Source of the DNA: Jacaranda mimosifolia
Taxonomy: Eukaryota; Streptophyta; Magnoliopsida; Lamiales; Bignoniaceae
Assembly: GCA_018894105.1 (NCBI GenBank)
Contig: CM032133.1
Span: 16,816,501 to 16,880,500, forward strand
Length of the DNA: 64,000 nt
Direction: 5' to 3'
Part shown: piece after piece, positions 32,040 through 45,825 of the stretch
Position numbering within the stretch: position 1 is the stretch's first letter
Layout of the letters: each line of letters opens with the position of its first letter
Program-made: the position numbers and the translations under genes
The notes under the pieces: generated by a model
Told to the model about the DNA's origin: nothing
What the model saw: the letters and a program-made list of their open reading frames with translations, nothing else
Databases searched by the model: none

Positions 32040-34474
32040 AATGCTTGAATTTGATTCCCAAAACGGTCTTTCTCAACATATCTTTTTCTGCCACAAGCTC
32101 CTTGAGTGAACTCAAAGCATAAGCAGCCAAATCTAAATATGCAAAATGTTGTGGTGGTTTTATCTGCCTCTCATCTCTATCATGAGCCAAACGATAGTTC
32201 TGTAGTGAATTAGTCTCATGCTGCTGATTCAGTGATAATGTGCTCTCGCCAGCTTCAACTATCACCTTCTATTTCCCTTTAAAACTTGTGGATCACTAAT
32301 CTCAAACTCCACATTCTCCTTAATGCCCTCTTGACTACTTTCACTCTGCTCCACCTTCTTCAAATAACTAACTCATTGAATGTCACATCCCTACTGATAG
32401 TTGCCTTGGAGCCATTGTCATCAGTACACCACAAACGATAACCCCTTTGACTCTATCTGCATAACTTAGGAACATGCACTTCCTTACCCTTGGCTCAAGC
32501 TTTTCATCGCAAGCATGAGCATAGGCCGGACACCTAATTACCCTCAAATTTGAGTAATCAGCAGGAGATCCTAACAAACTTCCATTGGTATCTTGCAATC
32601 CAAAGCAATTAATGGTGACATACTCACCAAATAGCAAGCAGCATTAACAACTTCAGCCTAAAAATTCTTGGACAATCCATCGTTAAAGAGCATACATCTA
32701 GCTCTTTCAAAAATAGTTTTGTTCATCCGTTCTGCAACTTCGTTATGCTATGGTGTATGTACAACTGTGCGATGGCTCACAATTCCCTCCTTATCGCAAA
32801 ACTCCTAAAATTACTTATTGCAAAACTCCAAGCCATTTTTAGTCCTCAAGTATTTGACCTCCTTTCTTATCTGCTTCTAAATTAAAGTATTCCATTGCTT
32901 GAAGTTGACAAATACCTTATCTTTATGCTTGAACATGTATACCGATACTCTTCGTGAGAAGTCATTAATAAATGTCAGTATCTACCTAGCACCACCCTTT
33001 GAGGGAACTTGAGAAGGCCCCTAAAGATCTGAGTAAATGTAACCCAAGGTGTCCTTGGTCCTATGAACTACGATGCTGAACTTCACTCTATGTTGTTTGC
33101 CAAAAACAAATTGCTCACAAAAATCCAGCTCCTCGGTCTTTTCTCCACAAAGCAAACCCCATTTGCTCAACTCTGGCATTTCCGGGTCACTCATATACTT
33201 AAGCCGCATATGCCACAACCTCTTAATATCATTGAGTGATTAAGAAACTGCTCCAGTACCAAAAACTATACTACCCTACAATATGTAAAGACCATTCCTC
33301 TTATCCCCCTTCATGATTAGCAGAACACCCTTGGAAACCTGTAGAACTCTATCTCGAACTCTATACTCACAACCATTTATGTCCAAAGTACCCCGAGAAA
33401 TTAATTTTTTCTTCAAATCAGGAACATGACGCACATTTGTCAATATCCTCACAATTCTGTCGTGCATTCTAATACTCACTATGTCAATCCTTACAACTCT
33501 GCAAGAAGTATCATTTCCCATGAGTACTTTACCACCTTCATAGTTTTGATAAGTAGTGAACCAATCCTCTCGTGGGCACATATGGTAGGAACAATCACTA
33601 TCTAAAATCTACTCAAATTTTAGAAGACTCTCAGTAACATTGAAAACAAGCTTTCCATCAAACTCATCCTCAACAATCTAGCAACATCATCCCGTTTCTG
33701 ATTAAAAAATTCACCTGAATCCCTCTCCTTTCTACGTTCTGGACAATTTCATTTCCAATACCTCTTTCCTTCGCACCTAAAACATTTGTTGTTTGATTTA
33801 GGCTTGTCTTGGGACTTAAATCGGCCTACACTCCTTTCCCTTTCTTTCGGTCTCTCCTTCGCAACCAATCTTTCCCTACTTTCACTATCATTACTGCCTA
33901 GGATGTGCTTTGTCAATTCATTTGAATTCAATGAGACCTTCACATCCTCCATTAAAATCGTATCTCTCCCATACAACAAAGTAGTAACCAAATGCTCAAA
34001 TGATTTAGATAGAGAACACAAAGAATTAATGCTTAATCTTCATCCTCAATATGCACATCTATACTAGCAAGATCTAATATCTCCTTATTGAAATAATCAA
34101 TATGCTGAGTAATAGATGTACCTTCCTTCATCCTGAGGGTGTACGACCGCTGTTTCAAATACAACCAATTTATGATGGACTTCGTCATACATAGGCTCTC
34201 TAGTTTTGACCACAATCTTGCTAGTGTACTTTCTATGGTGACGTCCCTCAATACGATATCTGCCAACGATAACACCAAAGTACCGTAAGAATTCACCATA
34301 AGTTCGTCTTTTTCTTTATCTGAAAGCAGTTCTAGCAAGAAATCTCTACCCTTTAGCTCCCTATGTAAACCTTATTGACAAAGTAGGGCGTGTACCTTCA
34401 TCTTCCACAGTCCAAAATCATTCTTCCTATTGAATATCTCTACCTCGTACTTTATGGCTAGCATTTAGTAAATT
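32040..34474 (-). pseudogene. Copia B gag-protease-integrase relic
   Basis: Read on - from ATG 34474, four bases past the primer-binding site. Gag: FNRKNDFGLWKMK, then 34338-34033 with YLKQRSYTLRMKEG (UBN2 gag domain), and 34021-33749 with CFRCEGKRYWK, a zinc knuckle whose third ligand position is altered. Protease-like region 33581-33276 (VRHVPDLKKKLISRG). Pre-integrase and integrase start 33218-33021 (MWHMRLKYMSDPEM, CEQFVFGKQHRVKF). Late integrase 32637-32383 (PADYSNLRVIRCPAYAH). 32265-32005 has the linker that normally precedes RT (IKPPQHFAYLDLAAYAL), after which the LTR begins. Stops separate all these frames. Confidence 0.85.
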
Positions 34475-34491
34475 TGGCTCCGATACCAATT

Positions 34492-35089
34492 TGTTGTGAC
34501 CTACAAAGACCAAATAATAAAATTGAGAAATAAAGGCAAAGTAATTCAGTGAAAAACACGATTTATGTGGTTTGGCGATGTGCCTAATCCACCCGAAAAA
34601 TATTTGAATTTATTGATACCAAATTAAGTGCCAAGTACAAATTTAAGTCTCACAAATCTCACGAGAACACCCAACACCCTCGTTCTAACCTCCGTTTTGA
34701 GAGAATTCTCTAAAATAGTTTAGAACTATATTTTCTAAGGTTCGCTCTTTCTATCCTTAAAGAAGACAGGGTTTAAATACCCAAAACGGGCTTGGGCCTG
34801 GCGCGCCGCGCCGGGGCACACAAAATTTGCTCTCCAACGCACAAGCTCAAGGTTGGGTAGAATAAATTGCACTAGGGCTCAGAAAATTTGCTCCCTGGTG
34901 AAAGGTGCCAGAGCGTGACCAGCTTGCGCCTTGGTGCAAGTCATGACTCCTTTTGCCTAAATATGTGCCTGGGTTGACTCCCTTGCGCTAACATCTTGTC
35001 TCGCCCCATTCCACACCGTTTACACCATTTCTTCACCGTTTTTACCATTTCTAACCATTTGTAGCTTAAATTTCAAGGCATACTCAACA
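34492..35089 (-). repeat. 5' LTR of Copia retrotransposon B (on -)
   Basis: 598 bp, TGTTGTGACC...ACTCAACA on +. On - it is followed directly by the primer-binding site at 34491-34478, which identifies it as the 5' LTR. A CACTA MITE begins three bases beyond its outer end. Confidence 0.85.
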
Positions 35090-35091
35090 GA

Positions 35092-35464
35092 CACTACCAA
35101 AAAAACTTGTCCTTAAGCATCTTCTACAAAAAAAATACTACAAAATTAGTTTCGTAGTTATAGCTACAAATTATAGCTATGAATTTTTATAGAAAATGTA
35201 ATTTTTTTAATTATAATAAAAAAAATTATTAATGATCAATCCATAGCATTATATGTTCGAAGTGTGGCAAATTACTTATGCATTATCTGTAGAAAATTAA
35301 TATATTTATAAAAAAATAATCATCAATTACAGATTGATCGTAGTGAGGGTTAACTACAAGAGTATTAGCTTTGAACTTGTTTAGGACAATTTTGTAGCCA
35401 AAACTACGGATTTTTAGCAACAACTACAGATTCGCCGTGGTTGATGTCCTAATTTTTTGTAGTG
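35092..35464. mobile_element. CACTA-type MITE, 373 bp
   Basis: Starts CACTACCAAAAAAACTT and ends AATTTTTTGTAGTG, flanked by a 3-bp duplication AGA (35089-35091 and 35465-35467). The CACTA ends and 3-bp duplication define the En/Spm superfamily. Inside are CTACAAATTATAGCTA-type inverted motifs. The left duplication overlaps the last base of the Copia LTR. Confidence 0.85.
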
Positions 35465-36697
35465 AGAATTTGTTTTATCTAAAAAAGAGAAAGAAAAATA
35501 ATCAATGTAAGAGAGTATTATTCAAAATAAGAAATTTCTACAAAAATAATTAATTTAAAATTTTGGGAGTCAGTTTACAAATTATTTGAATTGTTATAAA
35601 AATGACATTACGTATCTAATAACTAATAAGTATCTACTTGTTATTAAAAAAAAAAAAAAAACTACACATTTGAATTTGAATTAAGCTAATATTTATCTAA
35701 AAAAAATTGAGATTTTTTTGGCATAAAACTGAATAATCAACAACTAATGAGAATTTTTTAATTTAATTAAAATTTTTAAAGATTTAGGATTTAGTTAAAA
35801 TTACAAAATTATATTTGAACACCATTTTTGTGTAATTGATGATAACAAACAAACTTGAATTACTTGAGTTAACTAGAATTAGCTACATTAAGTTGCGTAG
35901 GTACTCTTTGTTAAAAAGGGAAAAAGCAATATAATTATATGTTTGCTTAACTAAAATCAAGTTCTTTTTTCTTTTAGAAACTAATTTGAACCATCTTAAA
36001 GAATATTATTTGTTATTGTACCACCATAAGTCGAAGTGAGGGAAAAAAATCACTGTGCGATTATCTTGAGTCAATTTATTTTTTAGCACCAATATCTAGC
36101 TCAAATGGTCAGTCAACAAGGTCAAAAGAGCTGGCCACATCAAATCTGAAATTAAAAAAAAAAAAAAAAGGGGTTAAGGTTGTTGTGAGGTCTCAACAAA
36201 AATTAGGGATGACATTGGGTCGGTTCTGAGATTAGCATGCCAAAACTCAGGACTCGCCCTGCTAAGTTTTTTATGAATCCGACACCCACTCCACCCCGTA
36301 CCCCATTTTTAACGGGTTGGACCCATTGTACTTTAACAAATTAAAAAAAAATAATATCATCATAGCTTTATAAATATGATAATATAATATTATGAACAAA
36401 GAATTAATTATTTAAAACATTATATATGCACATTTTAGTTTTTAAAAATTATAAATCACAAACATAATGGAAAATTTGATAATGGTATAATGATATTTTA
36501 AATATATATAGATAACATTTGCAAAATGTCCTTAAAATGAAAGGGGCGACTTTTAAGAAAAACTTTTAGGCCCTCTCATTAAATAGATATGTCTATGCTT
36601 GTGTGTCGTTTTTGTGTTTGATGCGGACAAAATGACGCCAATCGCCATTCATGATCCTCCTACCTTCTTCGTGTTCCAAATCCAATCCCCATTTTCC

Positions 36698-36731
<34 letters not shown>

Positions 36732-37669
36732 ACTTTTTACTAATTTTGCTGAGACAAAGACAATCCAAGGAAGAGGCGTTTCACATTAAACAATTTTGAT
36801 GTATGTATCATGCGAGGTTCGCATTACATTATTGTGATTCAGACTGGGAAAACAGGATGGTAGTGATTATTTTGCATTTATAGACAATGTGCATAAATAT
36901 CTAAAGCAAATTAAATTGATATATAAATAATAAAATTAAATGAACTTCTCAAACAATTTGTCTTAATAAAGATTATTAATAACTTAGTGCTATTTAGTTA
37001 TGAATGAAAATATCCTTTGTATATAATATTGGTATACTTTTGACTGAAACAGAATATTAATTGTGATTTTGATGTATGATGATACTCTACTTAAGGTATT
37101 TTTGCCTCTACTCTTAAAGAGTTTGTCAACAAACGACAGTCTACAAATGATAATCTTGAAGAATTTTCTCAAAACTTCTTTTATAACTTTTATTATTATG
37201 ACTATATAGAATGGAGATTTGAGAAGAAAAAAAATAGTATAGCTTTTTCTTGTATTGAAATTCATAAAGAGCTTTGGGTATCTATATACAATGAAATGTT
37301 GTAACAACTACTTATGAACCAATACACTATTTCTTGATAAAAAAAAAAAAAACTATTTAATTTAAATAATATTTGTTTAACTTAAATTAACTGGTGCAAT
37401 TTTTCATGAAAAATTAAATACTTTCATAGAAAATATAACTCTATATTTTATTACATAATTAATAATTACTTAAATAAAAGAAGAATAAGTAGCTTGTAAA
37501 TTAATTTACTACTTTTTATATATAAATAATAGCTATACTATTAATAAAGTATCTATCCCCTTATTGGTGTGTTTTCAAATATTTTTCTAAAATGCTCTCA
37601 ATTTTATTTTTTTATCCCCATAACTATAGAATAACTACCACCTCATTTCTACCCCATTATTACCACTTA
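35465..37669. other. AT-rich intergenic DNA
   Basis: No gene recognised. 36200-36310 resembles one end of a hAT-type element (TTAGGGATGACATTGGGTCGG and related CCCACTCC text) without a partner end. 36699-36724 is a long poly-T run. A minus-strand open frame at 36990-37307 is low-complexity and not protein-like. Confidence 0.4.
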
Positions 37670-38841
37670 GGTAGTGATTGGTATGCAAGAATGAAATTAA
37701 GTGGAAATGGAATGGAGTTGGGAAATGAATAATGTTGGTATAGTTTATTTTATGATTGGTATGTACAAGGAATGATAAAGGAATGGAATCGTCATTCTCT
37801 TCTTGATTCCATTCTAATATTGGTAGATAGGAATAACCACTAAGAATGGAATGAATTTTTTAAATGACCAAATTACGTTTTTGTAAAAAATTATTACAAT
37901 AAAAGTATTTATTAGTAAAATATTTTTTATATATTACTATAGATATTTTTTTTTTGAGTGAACCTATAATTATGCAGTTTTAATATTACTTTTAATATTA
38001 TTCGAATTACATCAGTAAATATATGCATTTTATATATTATCAACAAGTTATATATGCTTACTCAAAAAAGTATAAACACAATTCCTTTAAAATTATTATT
38101 TTTAAATTTATAATTTAGCAAGCTCTTTTGAATTTTTTGATAAAATATAATTAAAAAAATTATAAAATACTTTATAACTATAGTGCTTAATTTTTTTGTA
38201 ATAAGAGAACAATTTATTGTACTTTTTTATAAGTTTAATTTGAAAAGTTGTTGATACAAGGGACAACTCTTTATTTATTAATGTTTATATATATTTTTTA
38301 ATTATTCGAAGATATGCATATATAAATAATATTTTAAACTATATATTTCATTAGTATAGAGCAAGTCGATGATACGTTTACATTTTTTATTATAAAAATT
38401 GAGATGTGCATCATTACTCTTATTTTTAATATTTATTATTTATTACTTATTATTTATTATTTATTATTTATTATTTATATTTTTATAATAATTTATAATA
38501 ATTTAATAATTTTTATAATATTACTAAAAAATATATAATTAAATAAAAAATGTAGTAATCAAATAAGTTGGAATATAATATCAAATGTTGACAATGTGAA
38601 TATTTTTTTCTTAAATATAAAAGTATTTTGTTAAATTTTTAGTGATATAGGTTCATTCCCGGTGGATTGAAAATAGCTAAACTCATGGGGGAGGGAGGGA
38701 ATAGCTAAATCCATCCTTTTGGGAATGGAGATTCTGATGGAAATGGGCATTCCCATATCTAAATTAACCAATTATGAGTTTGAAAATGGACTTGGGAATG
38801 CTCATTACATTCCTACCTCATTCCTGCATACTAATCATACC
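37670..38841. mobile_element. Harbinger-like MITE, 1.2 kb
   Basis: Inverted ends GGTAGTGATTGGTATGCAAG (left) and, inverted, GGTATGATTAGTATGCAGG (right), with continuing similarity for about 40 bp (GAATG repeats). TTA lies at 37667-37669 on the left and ATTA on the right, consistent with a TTA target within one base. The core is AT-rich with a TTTATTATTTA run near 38430-38480. No transposase. Confidence 0.65.
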
Positions 38842-39597
38842 ATTAGTTTCACAATAATTCATGAATATTATACATATTTTTATTTCTCCATAGTTTTTTT
38901 TCCTTTCTAATTTTTCTACAATTATGTTATCTTTCATTTATATTATTTTATTATATTTATTTATTAATAATTACACATACATCAAGTGTGCCTCAGCCAC
39001 TAATATATATTAACTTCCACACTGTCTTTTATTTTTCCATTCAAATATCTTGTCCTACAAGTGCTCTATATACAAAACAATTCTTTTTTTCTTTTTATTA
39101 GGTGAAACTCATCCCAAAAGCTAACAACCAACCTTCCAATATATAATATAGAAAATACGCTTATAGGAATTTTGGTATGATTGACTATATAGAGTTATAT
39201 GAAACTAAGATTAAAGGTTCTCTACCTTGGTTTCAAATAATTAAATTAACACAAGATTAAAGGTTCTCGACCAACATTAGTTCCATTCCCCCTCCTCTTT
39301 TTCCCTCTCTCTAAGTCTAATTTTAAACTATATATCTAATTAATTTGTGGAGGTGGGTGGATAGGGGTAGATACACACCACACATCAGACCTCCACCAGA
39401 TAGATTCACTTAGCAAAACGTGCATTAATTAGAAAGAAAGAAAAAACAAAAAAAATTAAAACTAGTCAACCAAGAAACACCGAATATTGACCGTTGAAAA
39501 AATTGTAGATAAGTCCTTCCAACTCTATCCAAACATAAATAATTAAAATTTATAAAAAAAAAAAAGAAAGAAAAAAACTACCTACCCACGTATTATC

Positions 39598-40238
39598 CAC
39601 GTTTTGAAAATCGGATCGGACCGGCGTTCCAAGCGAGGCCTAAAAATCGGTTGAACCGGTCCTTTTTTTTTTTGAAAATTTAAAAATTACTTTTTAAAAA
39701 AAAAGTAAAAAAAAAAAAAAAGAGAAATTATAAATTGAAGATGATAATTAAAGATTTTAGACATGTAATTTTTTGAAATATAAATTTATTTTCTTGAATT
39801 TTAATGAAGTGATAGTTATATGTGAATGTTAATATTTAATTTGTTATTTTATTTTGTTTAATCTTTCTTAAATTATGTTGAATATTTAACATAGAAGAAT
39901 TTATTTGTATTTGGAGTTGAAGCATGAAACGAATAATTACTTATATTTATGTGAAACGTTATTTTTTATTTATTTATAATTGACTGATTGTGAAATAGTA
40001 TTATTTTCTAAAAAACATACTTAAAAATAAGTAAGTTGAAAAATTTTCAAATAATATTCTTTCTATATCAATTGGAAGTTTTATTTTTTGTTAATATTAA
40101 AATATTATATATTTTTATAAAATTAAATATAATTATTACGTCATATCGGTCGAACCGATGGTTTAATCGATTGAACCGATTGATCCAATAATCAATAAGG
40201 TCAAAAATTATTTTTCCGGTTCAATTTTAAAAACATTG
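39598..40238. mobile_element. Non-autonomous DNA element rich in AACCGG motifs
   Basis: Left end CACGTTTTGAAAATCGGATC and right end, inverted, CAATGTTTTTAAAATTGAAC form imperfect terminal repeats. Subterminal CGGATCGGACCGG, GGTTGAACCGG, GTCGAACCGATGG and TTCCGGTTC echo each other around an AT-rich core. The flanks share TATTAT but no clean duplication, so the superfamily is uncertain. Confidence 0.5.
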
Positions 40239-40819
40239 CATATTATATGTCCACCACCGTCCATCCCTTCTTATCCCAACCAATGCTTTTGGATGCAGCA
40301 AGCAAGAATTTCACCCACATATTATTTCAGAGTCGGGTTTAGCATTGTATGCGTGGGCTCTGCAGTACAAATTTATGTGAAAGAAAAAACTCATAAAAAT
40401 ATACATTAACAATAGATTATACATGGTGCTACGGTGCTGCATGGCGTCATTTTAATAGTGTATTTGTTTGAATCTATAAACTACTCAAAACGTTTTATAA
40501 TTAAATATTTGTAAATTTGTAAAATATTATAAAGTATTTGGTAAAATATTTTGAATTTTTTTTATAAATACTCAAAATAAGATGTTAAAATTTTATAAAC
40601 TCTTTTTATAATATACAAAATTCAAGTCTATTTTTAAAATTTTAAAAAATTCCTTTAATTTTGACAATATTATATAACCACATAATCATTATCACGAGCA
40701 TCTTATAAGTTTTGGTTTTTATTTTATATATCCAATTACTTTAAGGGCTTATTTTTGTAAAGTAAAACTTAATATCATTAAATAAATTTAATGAAACTCT
40801 CTCTAGATTACTTTTTATA

Positions 40820-41160
40820 CTATGTTTGGTTCAAGAATTTTGGTGAGAAAAAGAAAGAAAAATGCTAAAAAAATAATTTTAATTGTTTGGTTCGTAAGGA
40901 AAATATTAAAGAAAAGAAAATTTAATTAGAAATATAGTATTTTTGAGGAAAATTAATTTTCCTCACAAAAAGGGGAGCAAAATGAAAGAAAATATTTTTT
41001 GGCCTCACTTTCCTCCAACACATTAATCACCTATCTTCTTCTGTTCTTTTCTCCATTATTTTCTTCAACAGCCAAACAAATTTAAAATTTTCTCTATCTT
41101 TGATTTTATTTTATTTTTAATAATTTTCTTTCCTCATCAAAATGTTTGGGTGAGCCTATA
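40820..41160. mobile_element. Probable MITE
   Basis: Left TATGTTTGGTTCAAGAATTT and right arm (inverted) CTCACCCAAACATTTTGATG are imperfect inverted repeats that continue into AAAGAAA-rich arms. Ends and target duplication are not exact. Confidence 0.35.
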
Positions 41161-43110
41161 AGATGTGAAAAAATATTCAGTAATTTTTTTAAAAAAAAGA
41201 GCTTATAAACTTTTAAAATAAAATGTTATAAGCTTATAAGTTTTTTTTAGAAAAATAAGGAATTCATATCTTATTTTAAAGATTTAATAAGCTCATTTAA
41301 TTTTAATTATATTAATTACAAAATTGCCATTACTTATATCTTATAAGTTTCAAAATTTTATTTTATTCGAACACTTTAAAAACTTATTTTCAAAAAAAAA
41401 TTTAGCATCTTATAAACTCCAAAAATATTTTATAAAATATAAAAACTTTTTATATTATGTTGGCTTTGGGTTTTTACTTTTTTCTCTCTCACTCTCTTTT
41501 TCCCCTTTGTTTTTTCTTTTTCCCATCTGATTTAAAGTCTTAGGTGGCAACCAATGAGAAAGGTTGACCGATGAATATTAAACCCAAGCAGTGACAAAAC
41601 TATGATGACGAAGAAGGTGATGATATCGTGGGTGACGTGCTCCATGATCTTAACCCCACGCCCACATCAGTTAAGGAAGCTGCTGGGGGACTTCCTTTAT
41701 TAGTCTCTGTATTTTGAAACTCCTACGTACAGTCCTACTGCTTAAATCAAATAATGCGATTGTATTTATCTATTTTGATTTAATAATTATTATGATTGTC
41801 CAATGCAAGTAGGTAGTAATATTGCGTCCAGATTGATGTGGACTCCATTTGCTCATAATTAATTCATTAATTAGGAATTTAGGATAAAATTATAGTGATG
41901 ATATTGATGGTTTCTAAAGGTGTCAAAGTGAGGTGAATTAATTTATTTTAACCACTTGCTGCTGAGTTTGTTCATATTGCTTTTTGCTTAATCAGCAACT
42001 GGTGTTTCAACTGCTGTCTGCGGCACACCAAAATACTTATTTAATTAGCCGCATTACTTTTCAGAAGGGAGCCTGTGTTAATATATTTGTGAGTTATATA
42101 TATATGAGAAAATTATAGAATTTGGTATGTGAACCATCAACTTAGTGTGAAATGAAAGGATAGTTTTAAATACAAATTCAAAGAAATCTATGTTTAATGA
42201 ATTCATCTTGATGTGAAGATGTTAATAGTGTATTTACATACTAAATTAATAAAAAATTTAATGAGAAAATGAAGTTTAAAGTAAGCCACTTGAAAATGTA
42301 ATTTTGTGGCAAATCAAGGGTCAAATCAACATATCTTATTTCTACGTGATGTGCTTTATGTATAGTTTAGGTGGTGTTTGAGTGTGGTTTTGGGTGTGGC
42401 CAGATTAATTTGTTTTGGACAAAATTCTAATTTTCAATCCAAGAGTCCAAAAGGCTAAAAGTGAAGAGACTAGTCATGTAACACCTATAAATAGGACTAA
42501 TTAGAAAGGGGAACATACACATTTACAAGCATATTAGCATACATACCGCATACATAGTACATTGCAGTGTCCGTACAAAGAAAGAATTTTAAGTGAATAG
42601 GTTTGGTATTACAGCTAATTAGAGTGCTGCCTTTAGCTGTATAAGGATCGTTGTACCTTGAGAGACTATTTGTTGGAATCCTTTGAGCACCGAATAAAGC
42701 TTTAAGGAACCTGCGATTCCATAGGCCTCGATTCTGCCTTATCATTTTCTGATTCAATTTAGCAAGTAAGATCCTCCCTTTTTGGTGTTACTTAAATTTG
42801 TGAGTCCTACTTATCATCTTAATTTGTTTGCTACTGCTTGTTACATGTTATTTCGTTTTCTATTATTAGTATTTTAGCTTATGTTCAGTTGGTTCAACAA
42901 TTTACATGAGCACAAGCATACACTCTATATTCTTTTAATTTGCTAACATATATATATACACATATATGTATATATTTTGGGCACAATTCACACACACACA
43001 CACATATATAATAACGAACTTATTATTGGAAAATTATGTTTTTATTGTTCATTGAAAAAGATCCCTTCTTATTTACTGATTAAAACTTTAAAAAAAATGC
43101 TCTTGAGTAA
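41161..43110. other. Intergenic DNA, one promoter-like block
   Basis: No coding gene recognised. 41570-41720 is richer in GC and holds GGTGACGTGCTCC. 42480-42790 resembles an LTR promoter and leader: CCTATAAATAGGAC (TATA at 42486) followed by about 250 bp of mixed composition. A partner copy was not seen, so a solo LTR is only a possibility. The minus frame 42497-42757 has no known similarity. Confidence 0.35.
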
Positions 43111-43125
43111 CAAAATTAGTGGAGC

Positions 43126-43231
43126 TAATCAATGATATTTGGCCTACTAGCATAAGTCTTACAGAGAAAGTATGAGGTTGGGGTTTGAACCTGACGGACA
43201 CTCGAAGTGTGTTTGTTTAAATAAAAAAAAT
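43126..43231 (+). repeat. SINE-like unit 1
   Basis: Contains GGGGTTTGAACCTGACGGAC, which includes a B-box-like GGTTTGAACC, then CACTCGAAGTGTGTTTGTTT and an A-rich tail. Its 3' part matches units at 44572, 62430 and, less well, 44370. The A box is poor. Confidence 0.4.
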
Positions 43232-43258
43232 GGCGAAGAAGAACATATATATTGTTTA

Positions 43259-43704
43259 TACTACAAAAAAAATATAATATTATTGGGAAAGTAAAAATTA
43301 TCGATTATTACATGTATTAAGTGACAATAACTTTTATTTTGTTAGTAATGATATTTTTAAGTGATACTAATTTTTGTCATAATATGACTCAATAGTGATA
43401 AAGATTAATGTTATAAGTTTGACCATTAACAATTAGTGATACCCTCATGGTGAGAACCTAGTAATAATAAAAATTATTACTATAATTTGTGATAAAATTT
43501 TCATTGTCGCTATGAATCACCATAGGTGTCACTAATTGTCAATAGTTACTCCTTAAATACTATTCTAGTCACTATTTAATTTATAAAAATTATTAAGGTG
43601 ATAAAATAAAATTTTCTATTACCTATAATATATATACATATATATATAGTGACAATTTTTATATTATCAGTTATTATTTTATCATTAATTTATTTTTTTA
43701 GTAT
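43259..43704. mobile_element. CACTA-like MITE, degraded ends
   Basis: Left TACTACAAAAAAAATA and right TATTTTTTTAGTAT are near-perfect inverses resembling CACTACAAAAA ends with the first bases lost. Internal AGTGATA/GTGACAAT motifs recur in both orientations. It starts about 30 bp past the SINE-like tail. Confidence 0.4.
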
Positions 43705-44371
43705 TATTACTTGATAATAGAACGTCGACCAATTAAAATATATTATATATACCAAATACCCCTTGATAGCTAAGGTGGCCTAAATCAAATTAAAAAAAAA
43801 ATGCTATTTTAAGGTTCCATTTAAATGAAATAATTACTTTTAATCTTCTGAATATATCACGACAAATAACAAGTTGATTTTTCCACATTTTTCTATTAGA
43901 AAAAATAAACAAAGCATTTGTATCGTTGACTAATAAAAAGTATTGTTTGAATATGTATTGTAAAAACAAAGGACAAGAAGGCTGTCTCGCCATCTTCCTA
44001 GAAAAAGGTTCGTTCCTCGAAAGTTCTTCTTCTTAAATGACGTTAACTTTATAGTTATATATAATAAATGAAATTACAAAAAGTCTGAAATTATTAAAAG
44101 CTATAGAATGTCTAAACCTGAGAGAGACGGGCCTATTGATACTAAACTATTTTACATTTTAATATTTCAACGTGCGAGAAAGTCCCTCAAAAGTAAACTT
44201 TGTGTAGTTTATTTAGTCTAGGCCAATAAAAAAATTATAAAAAAAAATCATAGCCGCTAGTATGGTGCATGTATTGAATATTTTATTTGTAAGGATTTGA
44301 CCAACCAAACATATATATTATGACATTAAAATTTTTGATCGTACCCTTAACTTGACATGAATTTATAAATT

Positions 44372-44490
44372 AATTGATCAAGTGGCATTATCCTTACAAT
44401 TATATGTATGAGGTTTGAGGTTTAAAATTGAATGAATTTTTACTACGTCTATGAGCATAAATTTAAAAAAATAAAATAAAAAAAAAGATA
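44372..44490 (+). repeat. SINE-like unit 2
   Basis: GATCAAGTGGCATTATCC (A-box-like) is followed by ATGAGGTTTGAGGTTTAAA (B-box-like), GAATGAATTTTTACTACGTC and an A-rich tail AAAAAAATAAAATAAAAAAA. It has the layout of a tRNA-derived SINE but is diverged. Confidence 0.4.
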
Positions 44491-44571
44491 TGAAAAGCTT
44501 CAATTATCAATATTTCTTTTATTTCAAGGTTGATCGAAAAATAGAACTAAACAAATCAAAGGAAATTTCTT

Positions 44572-44668
44572 AATCAAGTGGTATAAATATTCCACATAAT
44601 GTGGGAGGTCAAGAGTCGGAAACTTAACGGACTCCTTATGTGTGTTTATTTGTATAAAAAAGAAAGAT
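44572..44668 (+). repeat. SINE-like unit 3
   Basis: AATCAAGTGGTATAAATATT, then GGGAGGTCAAGAGTCGG and AACGGACTCCTTATGTGTGT, then an A-rich tail. It shares order and spacing with units 1, 2 and 4. Confidence 0.4.
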
Positions 44669-45763
44669 TTATTAATTAAATTCTAGGATAAAATATTTTT
44701 CTAAGAAAAAGAAGAATTTCGTTCCTCTTTGTATATTTTTGAATCAGGTTTTAACTGAACATGAACAACAGGCCCAGAAGGAAAAAGAACATAAATAAAT
44801 GAACAACACATGGACTGGTCTAAAAGAGATCAGTTTATTAAAAATACCCAACCCCAATGAGCATGAATCACTTGAATGCTGGTGGACATCGCCAAACTTA
44901 AAGAGAGAATCTATACTAGGGGAGTAGGGGTGATTATGATTAAAGGGTTGTTTATTGTCCATAACGCTTTATTTTGGCCTGACAACAAAACAAACAATTT
45001 CAACTTTTAGAAAAGAATTTTTAAATTTAAGCCATTCATTTAAAGTAACCTACTTTTTTGAAACAAGCACTTATTTTTTTTGGAAAAAAAGCACTCAATT
45101 AGAGTACATCGACTTAAATACCTTTGATTTATCGTATATAAAAGATAGAATAACTAAATTATTTTTAACTAATAAGTAGATAATATAATTAATATTATTT
45201 TATATATTTAAATACCTCTAATTGATGTCACACAAAATATAATGACTAAATTATTTTTAATAAATAAATAATACGATCTATATTATTTTACTCAGATTAA
45301 AAATTGAATACTAATTGATTCATCTATAATTTTCATAACATTCGACAAACTCTTTTTCTTAATTATTTTCCTTTTTATTTCAAATTTTATTTCCTCTATT
45401 TTTTTAATCTTTTTCTTTTTATTTTTTTCTTAATTTTCTTTATTTCTCTTTCTACAATTTTTGTTTTTTTTTTCTTCAAGTGTATGTTTTCTATATATTT
45501 GTAAATACTCAATTTCATATTTCTACAAAAATATTAGATGAAATATTTTAAAATTTGTACTTACTTAATTTGGTATCCTCTTTCTTCTTTTTTCTTTTAT
45601 ATATTTTTTGTATTTCAAGAAATAATAAACTCAATATAATAAAACCAAGGAAAAATAAGAACCATTAGAAGCATGGTTCGCAGGATAATCATAGCCATTT
45701 TGCATGTCTTTATATTTTAAAGTATCACAAAAAAATTAATAAAAACTCTAAAAATACGCTTGT

Positions 45764-45825
<62 letters not shown>

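Larger units (their letters stand above)
31331..35089 (-). mobile_element. Copia LTR retrotransposon B, deleted for RT/RNase H
   Basis: LTRs at 31331-31943 and 34492-35089 bracket a minus-strand gag-protease-integrase relic. The primer-binding site beside the right LTR reads TTGGTATCGGAGCC on - (34478-34491), one base off the initiator-tRNA-Met consensus used by Copia elements. Pol stops just before the RT domain. Flanking 5-bp sequences do not match (GCCAT left; right side interrupted by a CACTA MITE). The right LTR holds a GGCGCGCCGCGCCGGGGC stretch at about 34800. Confidence 0.88.

Noticed and set aside
36195..36320. TAGGGATGACA end of a hAT-like MITE
   Set aside because: Only one end seen; no inverted partner or duplication found, so no element was called.
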